From Histoplasma ohiense (Eukaryota > Ascomycota > Eurotiomycetes > Onygenales > Ajellomycetaceae), in the NCBI GenBank assembly GCA_017607445.1, contig JAEVHH010000001.1:7936001-8000000 (forward strand): DNA of 64,000 nucleotides. The letters are read 5' to 3'. Shown here one piece after another: positions 24,945-36,264 of this stretch. Under the pieces are notes generated by a model. It worked only from the letters and a program-made list of their open reading frames with translations, did no database searches and had not been told where the DNA came from. The position numbers and the translations under genes are program-made. Numbering within the stretch: the stretch's first letter is position 1; every line of letters begins with the position of its first letter.

Positions 24945-25414
24945 TGTGATGGGTTAGTATCTGTTAGTAATTAACTTACACAATCAACTCTTTTTCTGTA
25001 TTTGCTTGTTTCTGATCATTGTAACTTTGTATAATTCTTGATGTTCTTCTGCTCTGTGCTCTGTACTTATATAGTCTTTAACAATTCTTCTGTGTAGCTC
25101 TCAATGATTCTCTCATTTCATGCTCTGCATTTATATAGTTTCTAACAATTCTTCTATATAGCTCTCAATGATTCTCTCATTTTATGCTCTGCATTTGTGT
25201 AGTTTCTAACAATTCTTCTGTGTAGCTTTTAACATTCTTTCACTCTGCACTTCACTGTGGAGTGGCTTCTGATATTCTTTCATCTCAAATTTCTTTCTAT
25301 AAGAATTCTTTTTGTACAATCTTTTCTTCTGATTTCTTTTCTCTTTCTTTTCTTAATCAATTTGAATCTGTATTAGAATAGTGCTGGATTGTTAATCAAA
25401 GTACATCTGTTACA
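24945..25414 (+). repeat. 3' LTR of family A copy 4 (470 bp)
   Basis: Starts TGTGATGGG and ends GTTACA. It corresponds to the short LTR form (two 63-bp units fewer than copy 3) and has no preserved CpG patch at its outer end. Confidence 0.85.
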
Positions 25415-25429
25415 CAATCTTCAGCAATT

Positions 25430-26697
25430 TCAGCAGTGCAGATAGTACATCTGTTGCAGATAGTACATCTATTGCAGATGATACATTCAATGCAGATAGT
25501 ATATTCATTGCAGATAGTGCATTCAATGCAGATAGTACATTCATTGCAGATGATGCATTCAGTGCAGATAGTACATCTATTGCAGATAATGCATTCAGTG
25601 CAGATAGTACATCTGTTGCAGATGATGCATTCAGTGCAGATAGTATATTTATTACAAATAGTATATTCATTGCAAATAGTATATTCATTGCAGATGATGT
25701 ATCTGTTGCAGATGATAAATTCATTGTAGATAGTATATTTATTGTAGATAGTACATTTATTGCAGATAGTACATCCATTGCAGATAATGCATTCATTGCA
25801 GATGATGCATTCAGTGCAGATAGTACATCTGTTGTAGATGATGCATTCAGTGCAGATAATACATCTGTTGCAGATGATGCATTCAATGCAGATAGTACAT
25901 TCATTGCAGATGATGCATCTATTGCAGATAGTACATTTATTGCAGATAGTACATTCATTGCAGATAGTACATTCATTGCAGATGATGAATTCATTGCAGA
26001 TAGTATATTTATTACAGATAGTATATTCATTGCAAATAGTACATTCATTGCAGATGATGAATTCATTGCAGATGATGAATTCATTTCAGATAGTATATTT
26101 ATTACAGATAGTATATTCATTACAAATAGTACATTCATTGCAGATGATGTATCTATTGCAGATAGTATATTCATTGCAGATAATGCATTCAATGCAAATA
26201 GTATATCTGTTACAGATGATACATCTATTGCAGATAGTATATTTATTGCAGATAGTACATTCATTGCAGATAGTATATTCATTGCAGATAATACATTTAT
26301 TACAGATAGTATATTCATTGCAGATGATGCATTCATTGCAGATAATATATTTATTGCAGATAATATATTCATTGTAAATAGTACATTCATTGTAAATGAT
26401 GCATTTATTGCAAATAGTACATCTATTGCAGATGATGTATTTATTGCAGATAGTGTATTTATTGTAAATAGTATATCTATTGCAGATGCTGCATTTGTTG
26501 TAGATAGTATATCTATTGTATATAATGCATCTATTGCAGATAATGCATTTGTTGTAGATAGTACATCTATTGCAGATAATGCATCTATTGCAGATAATGC
26601 ATTCATTGCAGATAATATATTTATTGCAGATAATATATTCATTATAAATAGTATATTTATTATAAAGAATATATTTATTGCAGATAATATATCTATA
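25430..26697. repeat. 18-bp minisatellite, about 70 units
   Basis: The unit is a variant of TTGCAGATAGTACATTCA, with TA/TG and ATT/CTG alternatives. The period is exactly 18 bp over about 1.27 kb. Because 18 is a multiple of three, both strands stay open for long stretches (up to about 410 codons on minus), but these are repeat artefacts with hexapeptide periodicity. The array lies between family A copy 4 and the first normal-GC DNA. Confidence 0.93.
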
Positions 26698-26867
26698 TAA
26701 ATAGTAGTATAATCTTGGTTTGTGTCGCCGCGGCCGCTTCTGCGCCCTCTTGGTGCCCCTTGCCCCGTTGCGGTCTGGCACCCTCCTGGTTCAGCCTAGC
26801 GTCACCTGTTCGGGTTTGGCGTCTTCCGTTTCGGGTTTAACCTGCCCTCTCGCTCCTCCGGTGGCCG

Positions 26868-26896
26868 TGACGTCGCCATGGTCGAGACTATATAAA
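26868..26896 (+). promoter_or_regulatory. TATA box with upstream TGACGTC
   Basis: TATATAAA at 26889-26896 is preceded by TGACGTC (26868-26874, a bZIP-type half-palindrome) and followed by a CT-rich stretch to 27000. This is a plausible fungal core promoter for a transcript starting near 26920. Confidence 0.5.
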
Positions 26897-27005
26897 CCTC
26901 GTCCGACTCACTCTTTCTTCCACGTCCTCCTTCTTCCTTTTTCCTCCTCAGTTCCCCTCTCCTCTTCCCGGCCCCGTTCGCTAACTGTTTCTTCCCCCTG
27001 TCCCA

Positions 27006-27161
27006 ATGGCGCCACCTTTCGCCTTTTCATCGTTTCCACCAGGCCCATTGGCTCGCTGGCACCTGCCGGCGATGCAGGCCCTGCCATCACATCACTCCAC
27101 TCTGAGCCAGCAGCAGGCTGTTCCGTGCCGTGCTGTGCTGTTTCTGATTCTTTTTGACTGA
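27006..27161 (+). CDS. Possible short protein or first exon, unrecognised
   Basis: First ATG downstream of the TATA box at 26889, 110 nt after it. It encodes 51 residues, Pro-rich at the N-terminus (MAPPFAFSSFPPGP) with a hydrophobic end (AVLFLILFD). I do not recognise it. It may instead be the first exon of a longer or broken gene. Support is only the position behind a promoter-like sequence. Confidence 0.25.
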   Translation: MAPPFAFSSFPPGPLARWHLPAMQALPSHHSTLSQQQAVPCRAVLFLILFD

Positions 27162-28477
27162 CGGCCTAGCAAGCGATGACAGCCGGCGTTGTGATGACGG
27201 CTTACCATTTGTTTCCGCCTCTTGTCTGTTCTCGCGAGAATCACTGGAGAGGTCTTTTGATCTCCCTCACCGTACGATGCTGCACTGGCTTCTCTTTCCA
27301 TCATTCACCGGTTAGGCGGGCTGCGCCTCCGTATGGAGATTACCCGTTCGAGAGCAATCCCCCCCAAACCCCACTTTTGCGACGTGGTACCTCCCTGCGA
27401 TCGAACCGCAGCTCGTGATGAAAATGCCTCACGACAGGGATATCCACCTGAAATTGCTCACTGGATACCTCCACCCCCCCCGGCCTGCATTGGAATCATC
27501 GTGGGTTCGATCCTTCTCGCCTGGACTCGCAGCCAATGGTGAAAATGCCTCACTCTATGGACACAGGCAACGACCATCTGTCCCGTCTGCATACGTGGCA
27601 CACAGTGTGTATGCACCTCGGTCGGTTTTCCCGCATGTGGTAACTCCTTCCGTTCAGGATCCCATCAAACTCGGCGAATGGGAGAGGGACGATAAGGAAC
27701 TTTTCAACGGGAAGGATCGCCCTGGTCGCAGCTATCTTCACCGTGATATGGAGCTGCGCCCCCTTACTCATTTCCCCCAAGGTTCGTGCAACTTGATCAC
27801 CCCGTTTCGATTGGTTGAGGCTCAGCGATGGTGGTGTGATCCTCTCTTGGCCCGCATCTGGAGTGAAAAACCTGGCGAATCCACAAGAGGAGAGGGGTAA
27901 TTTCTGCAACGGGGGCCCCTAACTGATAGTCGGATTTGAAATTCCTGCGCCTTTCAGCTGCTCAAAGTCCTTGCAATGATGGATGATGCATGAAAAATGC
28001 AGGGATGAAGACCGGATCTTATTTAGACTGCTCTCCATATGGCGGTTTCTCCGTAGGCGAATTCAAGATTGCTGTACATTTCAGCTGCATGAGAAACTCT
28101 GGAATCGTGCATGCGAATTGTCCGCCTTGTATCTTTCGTGGTCTGCCTTGCTGCGGGGTAATGATGGTATTGCAGGGTTAGCTCTATCCGTGGTGAGCAT
28201 TGTTGTCCAGCTGACACAGCTGTGATGGAAGGTATAGCACAGAATCACATCAGTGAATCATTGATGAGCTTCTTTGCTTTTTATTCAAGGGGAAGGGTGG
28301 TTCCACGTCAGCTACACATGGAAATTGCTCAAGGGAATGAACACAGAGCTGCTAGTTTCAGTGTCACTGATTTTATCCTTTCCATTCAAGTGTGGTGCGG
28401 TGCGATTTGCTGCTCATAGCTGGGATAGCTGGAACTGGATTTTTAGCTTCAACAAGGAGAACAGTGTACATCATGTC
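27162..28477 (+). other. Normal-GC stretch without a convincing gene
   Basis: Several overlapping open frames exist on both strands (the longest at 27415-27900, plus strand, 161 codons, and 27550-27909 minus), but none shows a domain. The phrase GAAAATGCCTCAC occurs twice (27420 and 27541), perhaps a small duplication. I cannot support a gene. Confidence 0.4.
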
Positions 28478-28485
28478 TATATAAG
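28478..28485 (+). promoter_or_regulatory. TATA box of the Myb-like gene
   Basis: TATATAAG lies 103 bp upstream of the ATG at 28581, a usual distance in filamentous fungi. Confidence 0.5.
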
Positions 28486-28580
28486 AGACCTGCTTTCCCG
28501 GTCGATTTGGACGCGAGAGGACGAACAGAGTAGACACTGGGATTTAACCCTCCCCAACTACAATTTCCCTTTCTGCAAGC

Positions 28581-30268
28581 ATGGCTGTGAATATGAACTT
28601 CATTCTGTACTCTCCACTCCCCTCAAAGCCTCCCAAGCCTCTTCCCATCAAGCACTATATCCCTGAACACTGTCTTCCCCAGCCAGCCCCTTTGCCCTTT
28701 GCACAATTCATCCCTGAACCACTGCTTACACACCATCTTCCCTGCCCTTCTCTTCCCTTCTGTAGAGATGCCCGCGAGGGCTCTGACACCCAGATCGGGG
28801 GTTGAGATTCAAGTGCTTCACTGAATGAGTTTGACACTGAACTGGAGTGTTGGGAGGTCATGGAAGTGGTTGACATGAGCAGTTCCAATTCCGACTCCAT
28901 CGACCAGGATGGCGTTGAGCCTTCTAGCCCAAGGGTTGCCGGCGTGATCCAAGGTAGACATGCTTTGTCTTTCAGCGAGGGAGGATCTTCTGGGCAATTG
29001 GCTGATTGAAGGTGCAATTTTTCTCCAGGCTCAACTGCGCCAGACACCAAGCTCTGCAGGGAAGTCTCAAGCAATAAAACCCCCCAGAAGGCCGGTCGAT
29101 CATCATCTCAGGAAATCGCCTCTCCCCTCCCTGATAGCAATACCACACTGGACGAGTCTGAACTGAAAGCCTCGTGTCAACCGCCTGGCTTGGTGGATTC
29201 CTCCGACCAGCTTCCGTACAGTTCAGTGAAGTTACCAGGGCCAGAAGGCAGCCAAGGTAAGTCGGTTTCGCACCTTTCTTTCACTTGTCTCTGGAGCTCT
29301 GCTTCTGACAGCCTTCAACAGAACAACCGATCCTTGTGGGCTTGGAGAGCGATGGAGAGGATTCTCCGAACGATATCAAATCCCAGGTTATTGGTCCTGC
29401 TGTGCGCACCAGTGCCACAGGCGGAGGGATTGCGGACGGCACACCTTCCAGCACGGGTGCCGAATCGGAGCCTGGGGGTTCCGGCAATCCTGAAAAGTGC
29501 GATGGGGGAGAGTACCGACTGATGAGGTGGCGAGGCGTGCGACACATGGGTGTCTGAGTTGAGATTCCTTCCACACCAGACACTTTCCAGGAGACAGACA
29601 GGCGAGGCGATAGGTGAGGTGATAGAACCAATCCCAGTGACAACAGTGACTTCAACAACTCCAGCAACTGCAGTGATGATGATGATGACCATGTCACTAG
29701 GCGGTCACGGAAGCGGCAGAAACTCTCAGCGCGGTCCTCCTCTGTGTCCACTGTCTCTTCCACAGCTTGCACAGATGACCCTCCTGCGACCACTTTGATA
29801 AATGATAAGAAGTCACAGAATCTAATGAAGAAGTACTATAAAAATCCAGCCAGTGATTCCTCCTGTGTGTCCGCTGTCCCACAAGATGATATGGTGACGA
29901 ATCGCTCGGGTGGCGACATACCAGTGTGCGGCTTTCTTTCAAGTTACCTGAGCGGGGCCAAAGTGTGCTATACTATAACATTCTATCATGAGAAGGCTGG
30001 GAGGCCCTTATCAGTGAAGGCAAACTGTTTGTTGAGTCCCAGTCGCAAAAAGCGGCTGCCTGTCGCAACTGCTATGCATGTGCCGTTTGCCTCGGAGGAC
30101 GACGCGCTGCTGAAGGAACTCAAGAAGAAGGGTGAGTCATGGGATGAGATCACCAAGCGCTTCCCGGGCAGATCCAAGGCGACTCTGCAGGTGTGGTACT
30201 CCACCAAGCTGAAGGACCGCACCCTGTCAACACGCAAGTCAAAGCCTAGAAAATGTGGATGTTGCTAA
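28581..30268 (+). pseudogene. Myb/SANT-domain protein gene, interrupted by three in-frame TGA codons
   Basis: Exon model: 28581-28953, 29029-29256, 29322-30268, with GT-AG introns; the phases agree. The C-terminus has a Myb/SANT-like DNA-binding domain: PFASEDDALLKELKKKG, SWDEITKRFPGRS, ATLQVWYSTKLKDR, a form common in fungal regulators. Upstream are a Pro-rich N-terminus, acidic Ser-rich linkers and a basic RRSRKRQK stretch that could be a nuclear signal. In-frame TGA occurs at 28803, 29555 and 29615. Either the gene is dead (TGA fits the TGG/CGA decay seen in nearby repeats) or some exon ends differ from my model. Confidence 0.6.
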
Positions 30269-30899
30269 GTGAGAACATTGACAGCCTCTATGGCTACAGG
30301 TATCAGCGGGGGGTTCTGAAAGGAGATCTGAATGCCCAGGGGCTGGCACTGTAGGTGGTATTAGGGGACAAAAGAGTAGACTGCTACAGCTATGCATATT
30401 CAGGAAGTGTCCAAAGATTGATGGTGGAAGCTGATGAACCTTTACTGAACTGTATATTTCCATCTACTCCCTTGGCTCCCAACCCTCTTTCTTATCTCTG
30501 GGAGAAATTAAGCTACTTCTATTTTTCCTTGACACTTAGGACATTGTATCTAAAGACAGAATATCAGCTGACTCATGGCACAATTTCTCCCAAGATAGCA
30601 GACACAAAACAGAATATAATCTACCAATAAGCATGTAAGCATTCCCATTGCGAGATCCTGGAATTGGCAGCAGGTGCTGAGTTCTTCAGGGCAGGTAGGT
30701 CGGAGCCCTACTGACAGTTACATCATGTGGCTATATTACATACTTGAGACAACAAATACTTGGTTTATTATTAACCTCCGACGTAGTATTGTGCTAACTC
30801 GCTAGTCCCACTTGGTGTGAGGTTTTGTTAGCTATCAATCTACTAGGCGATCTAACTATCATCAACTTAAAAGTGACAGACTGCAATGCTTAATAAGCA
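30269..30899. other. Intergenic, nothing recognised
   Basis: Downstream of the Myb-like gene. No open frame with recognisable content on either strand. Confidence 0.5.
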
Positions 30900-31275
30900 A
30901 TGGGGCATGGTAATAGAAAACGTTCCTTGAGAATAAACCTGATCAACTGTTTCGTTTTCTTCATGGTAATTTAATAGTGTCGTATCGGTGGAATGACTTG
31001 AAACAAAGCCCAATTCATTCCATTCAACTCTGTATGAGTTGTAAGCAATTTGAGCAAATAAAACAGTATATCCATATATCCAACCCCCGAGAAGCTCGCA
31101 GGCCCGAAGCTCGTAATAAGGATTCATGGTATAAAGTAGAGCCATTGGCTTCAGAATTCCATACTGCCTGCCGAAAATATTACACACTTGGCTCTAAGAT
31201 TTCTGTGGATGAGATTATGATTAAATGTTTTGGCCTGGGGGTATTGATTCACAAGTCTTTGGTTCTCTGCCCATC
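30900..31275 (+). pseudogene. PiggyBac-type transposase fragment
   Basis: The frame from about 30977 reads MSCKQFEQIKQYIHIS, then WYKVEPLASEFHTACRKYYT and SKISVDEIMIKCFG. This matches the order of the conserved DDE_Tnp_1_7 (piggyBac) core around its first catalytic Asp (SVDE). N-terminal and C-terminal parts are missing and the end is out of register. The fragment stops at the stop codon of the convergent kinase gene. No TTAA-flanked termini could be defined. Confidence 0.7.
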
Positions 31276-32387
31276 TTAAACACCTTCAAACCACTTGTGT
31301 GCCAACGCCTCGTGAGCAGTGATCCTTTTTTCCGGATCAAAATTCGTCATTGCACGGATAAGACTTTTAAAATCATCGTCAACACCCTTCCAAAGGCAAA
31401 ATGGTCTGCGCGGGTTGTCTTTGTTAAAACCATCCCGAATTACTTCAAAAACGCGAACCCAGGGATTATCGCCAAGATATTTCAAAAACCCAGTCAGTCC
31501 GTCTTCATCTGCAAAGTACGAGATTTGGCGCTCAATTACAATAGCCAAGGGATCCACACCCTCATCCAACTCCTCTTCCCCAACCGCAAAGATGACGCGT
31601 TTATGCATCGCATAAATACACTATATGATAAGTGAGAATCCAACAGTTTATAGACGTAGAGATGTACGACAAACTTACGACAAGAGCAAAAGAGAAAATA
31701 TCAGACGGCTTATTCACAGGTCCCTTAGCGTGGGCTTCGGGACTCCTCCACATCCAGTTCCCCGCCTGTTTTCCAATCATATGTGATCCAGGAGGGATAT
31801 GCGCGGCATCTTCAAGATCCCCAAGCTGGACTCGCTCAATAACGATTCCATCCTGGTCACCTTTCCAGTCGATAAAAACATTGTCCGCCTTGATATCTAC
31901 CAAGAATAAGTCACCACTCACCGCTCCGCGAAAGGTGTAACCTACCTGTATGGACAATATCTTGATCATGGAGTTCTGCGATTCCATGAAGAGCATCTTT
32001 GAGAATCCCCTTTTTCGCTTTGAGGGGCAAGTTCTTCTGAGTAAGGTTTAGGAGATGATCCGCGAAGTACTCGAAAACAAACATTGACTTCTCAGGGACG
32101 GTGTCTTGGACGAGACGGACATGGTTAGCACCGCCGCGCAGCCTATTATTTATCTCTTGAAGGTCCCCGAAATTAACAGTGTGAATATACTTCAGTATGA
32201 ACTTTCGGTCGCCAGCGCTGGGGAAGTAGTAAGTAGGTAACCACGAGAAGGGGTAATCAGTGCCAACTCACGTAGCAAGGCAAACCTGGCGTAGGGGAAA
32301 TGTTTCTTCCTGAAGCACCCGCTCAATCCTATAAGTATCACCAGACTGGCCGATGTACTCCCCAGAGGCTGCCAGGGCAGTTGACAT
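31276..32387 (-). CDS. Protein kinase, four exons
   Basis: Exons 32387-32272, 32217-31946, 31896-31679 and 31620-31276 join in frame (951 nt, 316 aa); the three introns are 54, 49 and 58 nt with GT-AG ends. The product has a complete kinase layout: a short Gly-containing loop (YIGQSGDTY), the beta-3 Lys in FILKYI, catalytic loop HTDIKADN (split by intron 2), DLED in place of DFG, WRSPE as the APE motif, and the C-lobe end DPEKRITAHEALAHKWF. All key catalytic residues are present, so activity is likely. The substrate is unknown. An in-frame upstream ATG (~32579) would add about 64 residues. The 3' end abuts a piggyBac relic. Confidence 0.88.
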
Positions 32388-33494
32388 TGTGCTTATTCTG
32401 CGATGAAGGGTGGTATTTGGTAGTAAAGTCGGTTTGCAGTTGGAGAGGTTCAGTGTCGCGAGATTTAAATACGCCCGGTTTCTGCAAGAGCGAACGGCCA
32501 GGAAAGAGAGGGAGCCTAATGGCAGCATTAGAGGCAACCAATTTGGAGAAGGTGCTGTTGATACTCTAGCAATTCGCAACAGATTGGACTGACCAAAGTT
32601 CCACTTCCCACGTTAAAATTATTGTTCTCCATGTACCGCCTACCCGGGATCATGTGACCATGATGATAGTCTGGCCGCTCGGGCAACGATTAGAGAATTG
32701 GCGTTCGCGGAATATGGCCGCAGCACCTTTTACATTGCGCTGACCGTGTTGCCACCTATCACATAGTACTGGCAAATAAGAATTCAGGTATTACCCCTCA
32801 TTAGATGCATTTCGGTTTGCTTTTAATAAACCAGCCAGCTCTCTGCTGTTCAGGCTCTCGGACATCTAGGCAACACCTCAGCAGGCGCTAGCCTCTTTCA
32901 GTTGATGCTCGCCACAGATAAGAAAATTTCTCACAACAAAGGCAGGGAGAGGCGCCAACATGAGACTCTGAGTGTTATATGTATCAAATCACCTTTGATC
33001 AAGGGAGAGTCGTGGTAGGCTACGAGCTAGTCACCAACGATACTCATTTTACAATGGTACGATACTAAGGTTCAATACCCACTAGGATATGCTGAGAGCT
33101 AGAGCTGATTTCAAGTTCACTCTTGTCCTGCAAGTAAATCATTGGATGGTTATGTGTTTGTTACTGCATCGCTACTGTGTGATCTGGAGGTAGGATAAGC
33201 GCCGACCTATCTCCCGTCCTTCCTCTGGGCCACCTCTAGCCAACCAAACTCGATTGTCATGCTATTTCCTCTGCAATGTTCAGCAAGTCGCTTGAAAAGT
33301 GCAGCACAGCACCACAGAGTCAAAACTGCTGCCTGCAGCATGAAAGTTATAAAGAGAGCGGTTGAAGAATGTCCTTGGAGGCACACAGAAATGTCCATAC
33401 AATCATTTTCTGCGATTTGGAATTACTGTTCAACTCGCACAAATTTCCTAAAGCATTGCTCATCCTCAAAAACGAACCCTAGCTTTTCGCGACA
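32388..33494. other. Divergent intergenic region
   Basis: Lies between the minus-strand kinase and a plus-strand small gene, so it should hold both promoters. I saw no clear TATA box or conserved element, and no supported gene. Confidence 0.5.
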
Positions 33495-33860
33495 ATGGCG
33501 GCGCGATACGTTTCAAGCCAGCTCATCCAGACCATCCAGAAAGGCGGGAGAAGCATCGCGGTGGAGTGTGTCGATAAGACGACTGCTTGGATCCGTCCAG
33601 CAGGCTTTCCTACCACTAACGTCCGATTTGAATTTGTCCAAGTCGTTGAAGAAAACGTTGATTCTCTCCAGCCTACAACTGCCATAGTTGCAATGAAGTA
33701 AGCCACTTCAGTCTTTCCCCAATAGAGCATGTTTTCCTTACTATCAAATAGGGAATCCGAACACCAAAGTGACAAGGATAAGCGCATGCACTACACGGCG
33801 TTCGAGCTAGACAGCAATCGTAATGTTGTACGTACAACTCACCTCGTGAAGCAGAAGTAG
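33495..33860 (+). CDS. Small two-exon protein, unrecognised
   Basis: Exons 33495-33697 and 33752-33860 (intron 54 nt, GTAAGC...ATAG) join in frame to 103 codons. The N-terminus (MAARYVSSQLIQTIQKGGRSIAVECVD) is balanced and soluble; there is no signal peptide or membrane segment. The C-terminus is charged (ESEHQSDKDKRMHYTAFELD, ending HLVKQK). I do not recognise a family. Support is the ATG context (GACAATGG), the clean intron and the coding-like composition. Confidence 0.6.
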
Positions 33861-35613
33861 AATGGGAAAGTCGGGATCATTACAGACCATAATCACTGGG
33901 AACGTTGTCATCGATGGTTTGGCAATTTCTCGACCATGAGAATCCTTAGGCTTGTTACTCTCGCCTTGATATATCTAAACCCACATTCATTACCCCTCCT
34001 ATGTTACTGCTATAGTCTCTCGTTCTGTTGAGGTGCTCATGTACTTAAGACCCTCTTTGGCTATCAATACCACCAAACCTGGTCCTGTGTTTACTTTGCT
34101 CAGTGAGAATTGGCACGACTAGTCAAATGGTACCTTATTTGTAAGGAGCTTATCTTTCTGGTCATCTAGTCTTGGTGTACCGAGATATCAAGCTTCCTAG
34201 ATGAGCCCAAAAGTGCCTAGACGTGGGCTAATGACTTAGAAAGTTGTTGTTGACTGGTACCAAAGAGGAAGACTTCGAGGGCGATACATCCTCCGGACAG
34301 CCAATCAATTGTGCCGATCAAAATGTAAAAGTTTAACTTTAGCAAGTTCACAAGTCTTAAGTCTGGTTGGTACCCTTGTTGAATGAGGTACTATCATGGT
34401 GACAGCTTGGGTATGGATCTGAGGGTTATTTTCCAAAAGGATTCAAGATAAAAAAAATGTTTGGAAGACAACAGGGAAAAAGAAGCAGGAGTCATATGCA
34501 ACATGTAGTCCTCTTGCCAAGAACTGTGCTGATGACCGATGATCGGGTCTGACGGCTCTGTTGACTCATGCTAATTTGCACATGCCACTAACCAAAGCCA
34601 GGAGTAACCGAAGATTTCGCCTGTCGGTAACAAGGTTGATATCATTCATATTAAAGGAATACAGAGAAAGGGGTCGGCGTTGCTCATGGTCAATAGATTT
34701 TGGCTAGTAGTTACGTCTGTCGGGAGCGCGTTTGACTGATGGTGTCGGACGACTATCTCCAGGTCAAGTTTTTGTCCGTCGTGGTTGCCTTGCATTGTTA
34801 GCAAGGTTTGGGTGACCAGCTCTTATTCTCAAGTAATTCTTGCTCATCTGCCTTGTCACCAATTCTTTGCCTTTTGAAGGTGCCTCTACTCGCTCCAATG
34901 GTATCTCCCATTTTTAGCAGTCACTCTTTTTTAGTCATTAGCAAGTGCCACTCCCTAATACAAAAATCATTCTACGTGGGTGCGCAGTGGTCCATGGGGC
35001 CATGATTTTGAGGACTGTGGCTGTGGCTATGCTCTGCTTCTACTTGAAAAATCGATACTTCACCCTGTACACGAATGGAAAGGCCCCACCATCAGCCGAG
35101 CAAATAGTATGACCCTTGAATTCAGTTTAAGTGCTCTGACTGACCTACAACAGGCGTATCACTATCCGCTCCCGATTTACAAGACAAGAACAGCAGCGGA
35201 AAATATCAACAAAACATTAGCTCGCGGATGGTCAAATAAAGGCCAAAAAAATATACAAAATTGTCATGATCCAGGGAACAAAACAGTGGTCTTAGAAAAA
35301 GCGTACGATGAAACAGAAGGTAACACCGAATCAGCTAAGGCGGATCCTGCGCATGGTAGAAGGCGAACTCATCGAGATTCAGCATTAAAGCGGCGTTATC
35401 ATCAGATATAATTACTGACAGAGAAACGTGAAGCAGAAAGATAGAATATCTGTCCCAGTCCACCTCGCGAGAACGTCAACTCGGAGTTAACATTTCGCCA
35501 GACAAAACACAGAGGGCCTCCCAGATTGACCACCTTCACATCAAACTTTCCAATATACAAGCATAAAACCGAGACGTAAGAATGCGTTGGATCGGCCAGG
35601 CTTCCGCGGTGGA
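33861..35613. other. Intergenic, one weak coding candidate
   Basis: Mostly without usable frames. From about 34980 to 35411 (plus) a frame of 143 codons is open but has no ATG at its start. It contains an intron-like segment (35107-35153, GTATGA, CTGAC branch-like, ACAG) and a basic C-terminus. I could not make a consistent spliced frame, so I do not call a gene. Confidence 0.4.
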
Positions 35614-36264
35614 TCACGCGTTATGAGCCTCCGCAAGATCCTCGAAAGAGTCAGTGGGGTTTGCAATTGCGCGTGCCCTGACATAATTCTCCGGCTTCCC
35701 CCTTTCTTTGCTGGATTTAGCAACCCAGTCCTCCTTAGGTGAATTTGTCATTTTGAAACATTCTTTCATCACAGGATCGAAACCGACGTTCACGTTATCC
35801 ATAAATAGGGGATCACACTCCATCCAATTGGGTGGTATGTCTGGCATATATTTATCCATAAGCACGGGCGATTCAGATTCGGCATTGCGTGATGAGGATG
35901 TCTCCTGCTCTTGGGGCTTCAGCTTAGAAGCATTATCCAACTCAGTCTCTGAACACATATCAGCATATGCTCTCAGTGTCCAGTTGAGATATCAATTACC
36001 TTGCTTCTGAAGAACCTTTTTGCCATCTTGCTTAGGGCTGGCAAACCCACCTGCAGTGTCTTCGGAGGGATTGGGTTTGGAGGTGGTGGAATCCGCCCTG
36101 ACTTCGCGAAGGGCTTCTTCTGCGAGTTCTTTCGGCTCGGAATGCTGGTACCCATCTCCTAGTGTCACACTCTGGGGACTTTCATCGGTGGGTGCGTGTG
36201 GAGGCGTTTGGGCCGGCGGAGTAGTGGCAGGGGCCTTGCCAGTGAGCTTTATTGCTTTAGGCAT
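35614..36264 (-). CDS. Two-exon hydrophilic protein, unrecognised
   Basis: Exons 36264-36000 and 35948-35614 (intron 51 nt) join to exactly 600 nt, 199 aa. The N-terminal half is Pro/Thr/Glu-rich and probably disordered (PPAQTPPHAPTDESP). The C-terminal half has a more defined block (KYMPDIPPNWMECDPLF, GFDPVMKECFKM) and ends SFEDLAEAHNA. There is no signal peptide or known motif. The intact spliced frame and absence of transition damage suggest a living gene. Confidence 0.6.

Noticed and set aside
25410..26642. Open frame of 410 codons (minus) and matching frames on plus
   Set aside because: It lies wholly in the 18-bp minisatellite; the product is a hexapeptide repeat and several frames are open for the same reason.
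27480..27525. tRNA-like T-arm (GGGTTCGATCC)
   Set aside because: No matching acceptor, D or anticodon arms could be placed upstream.
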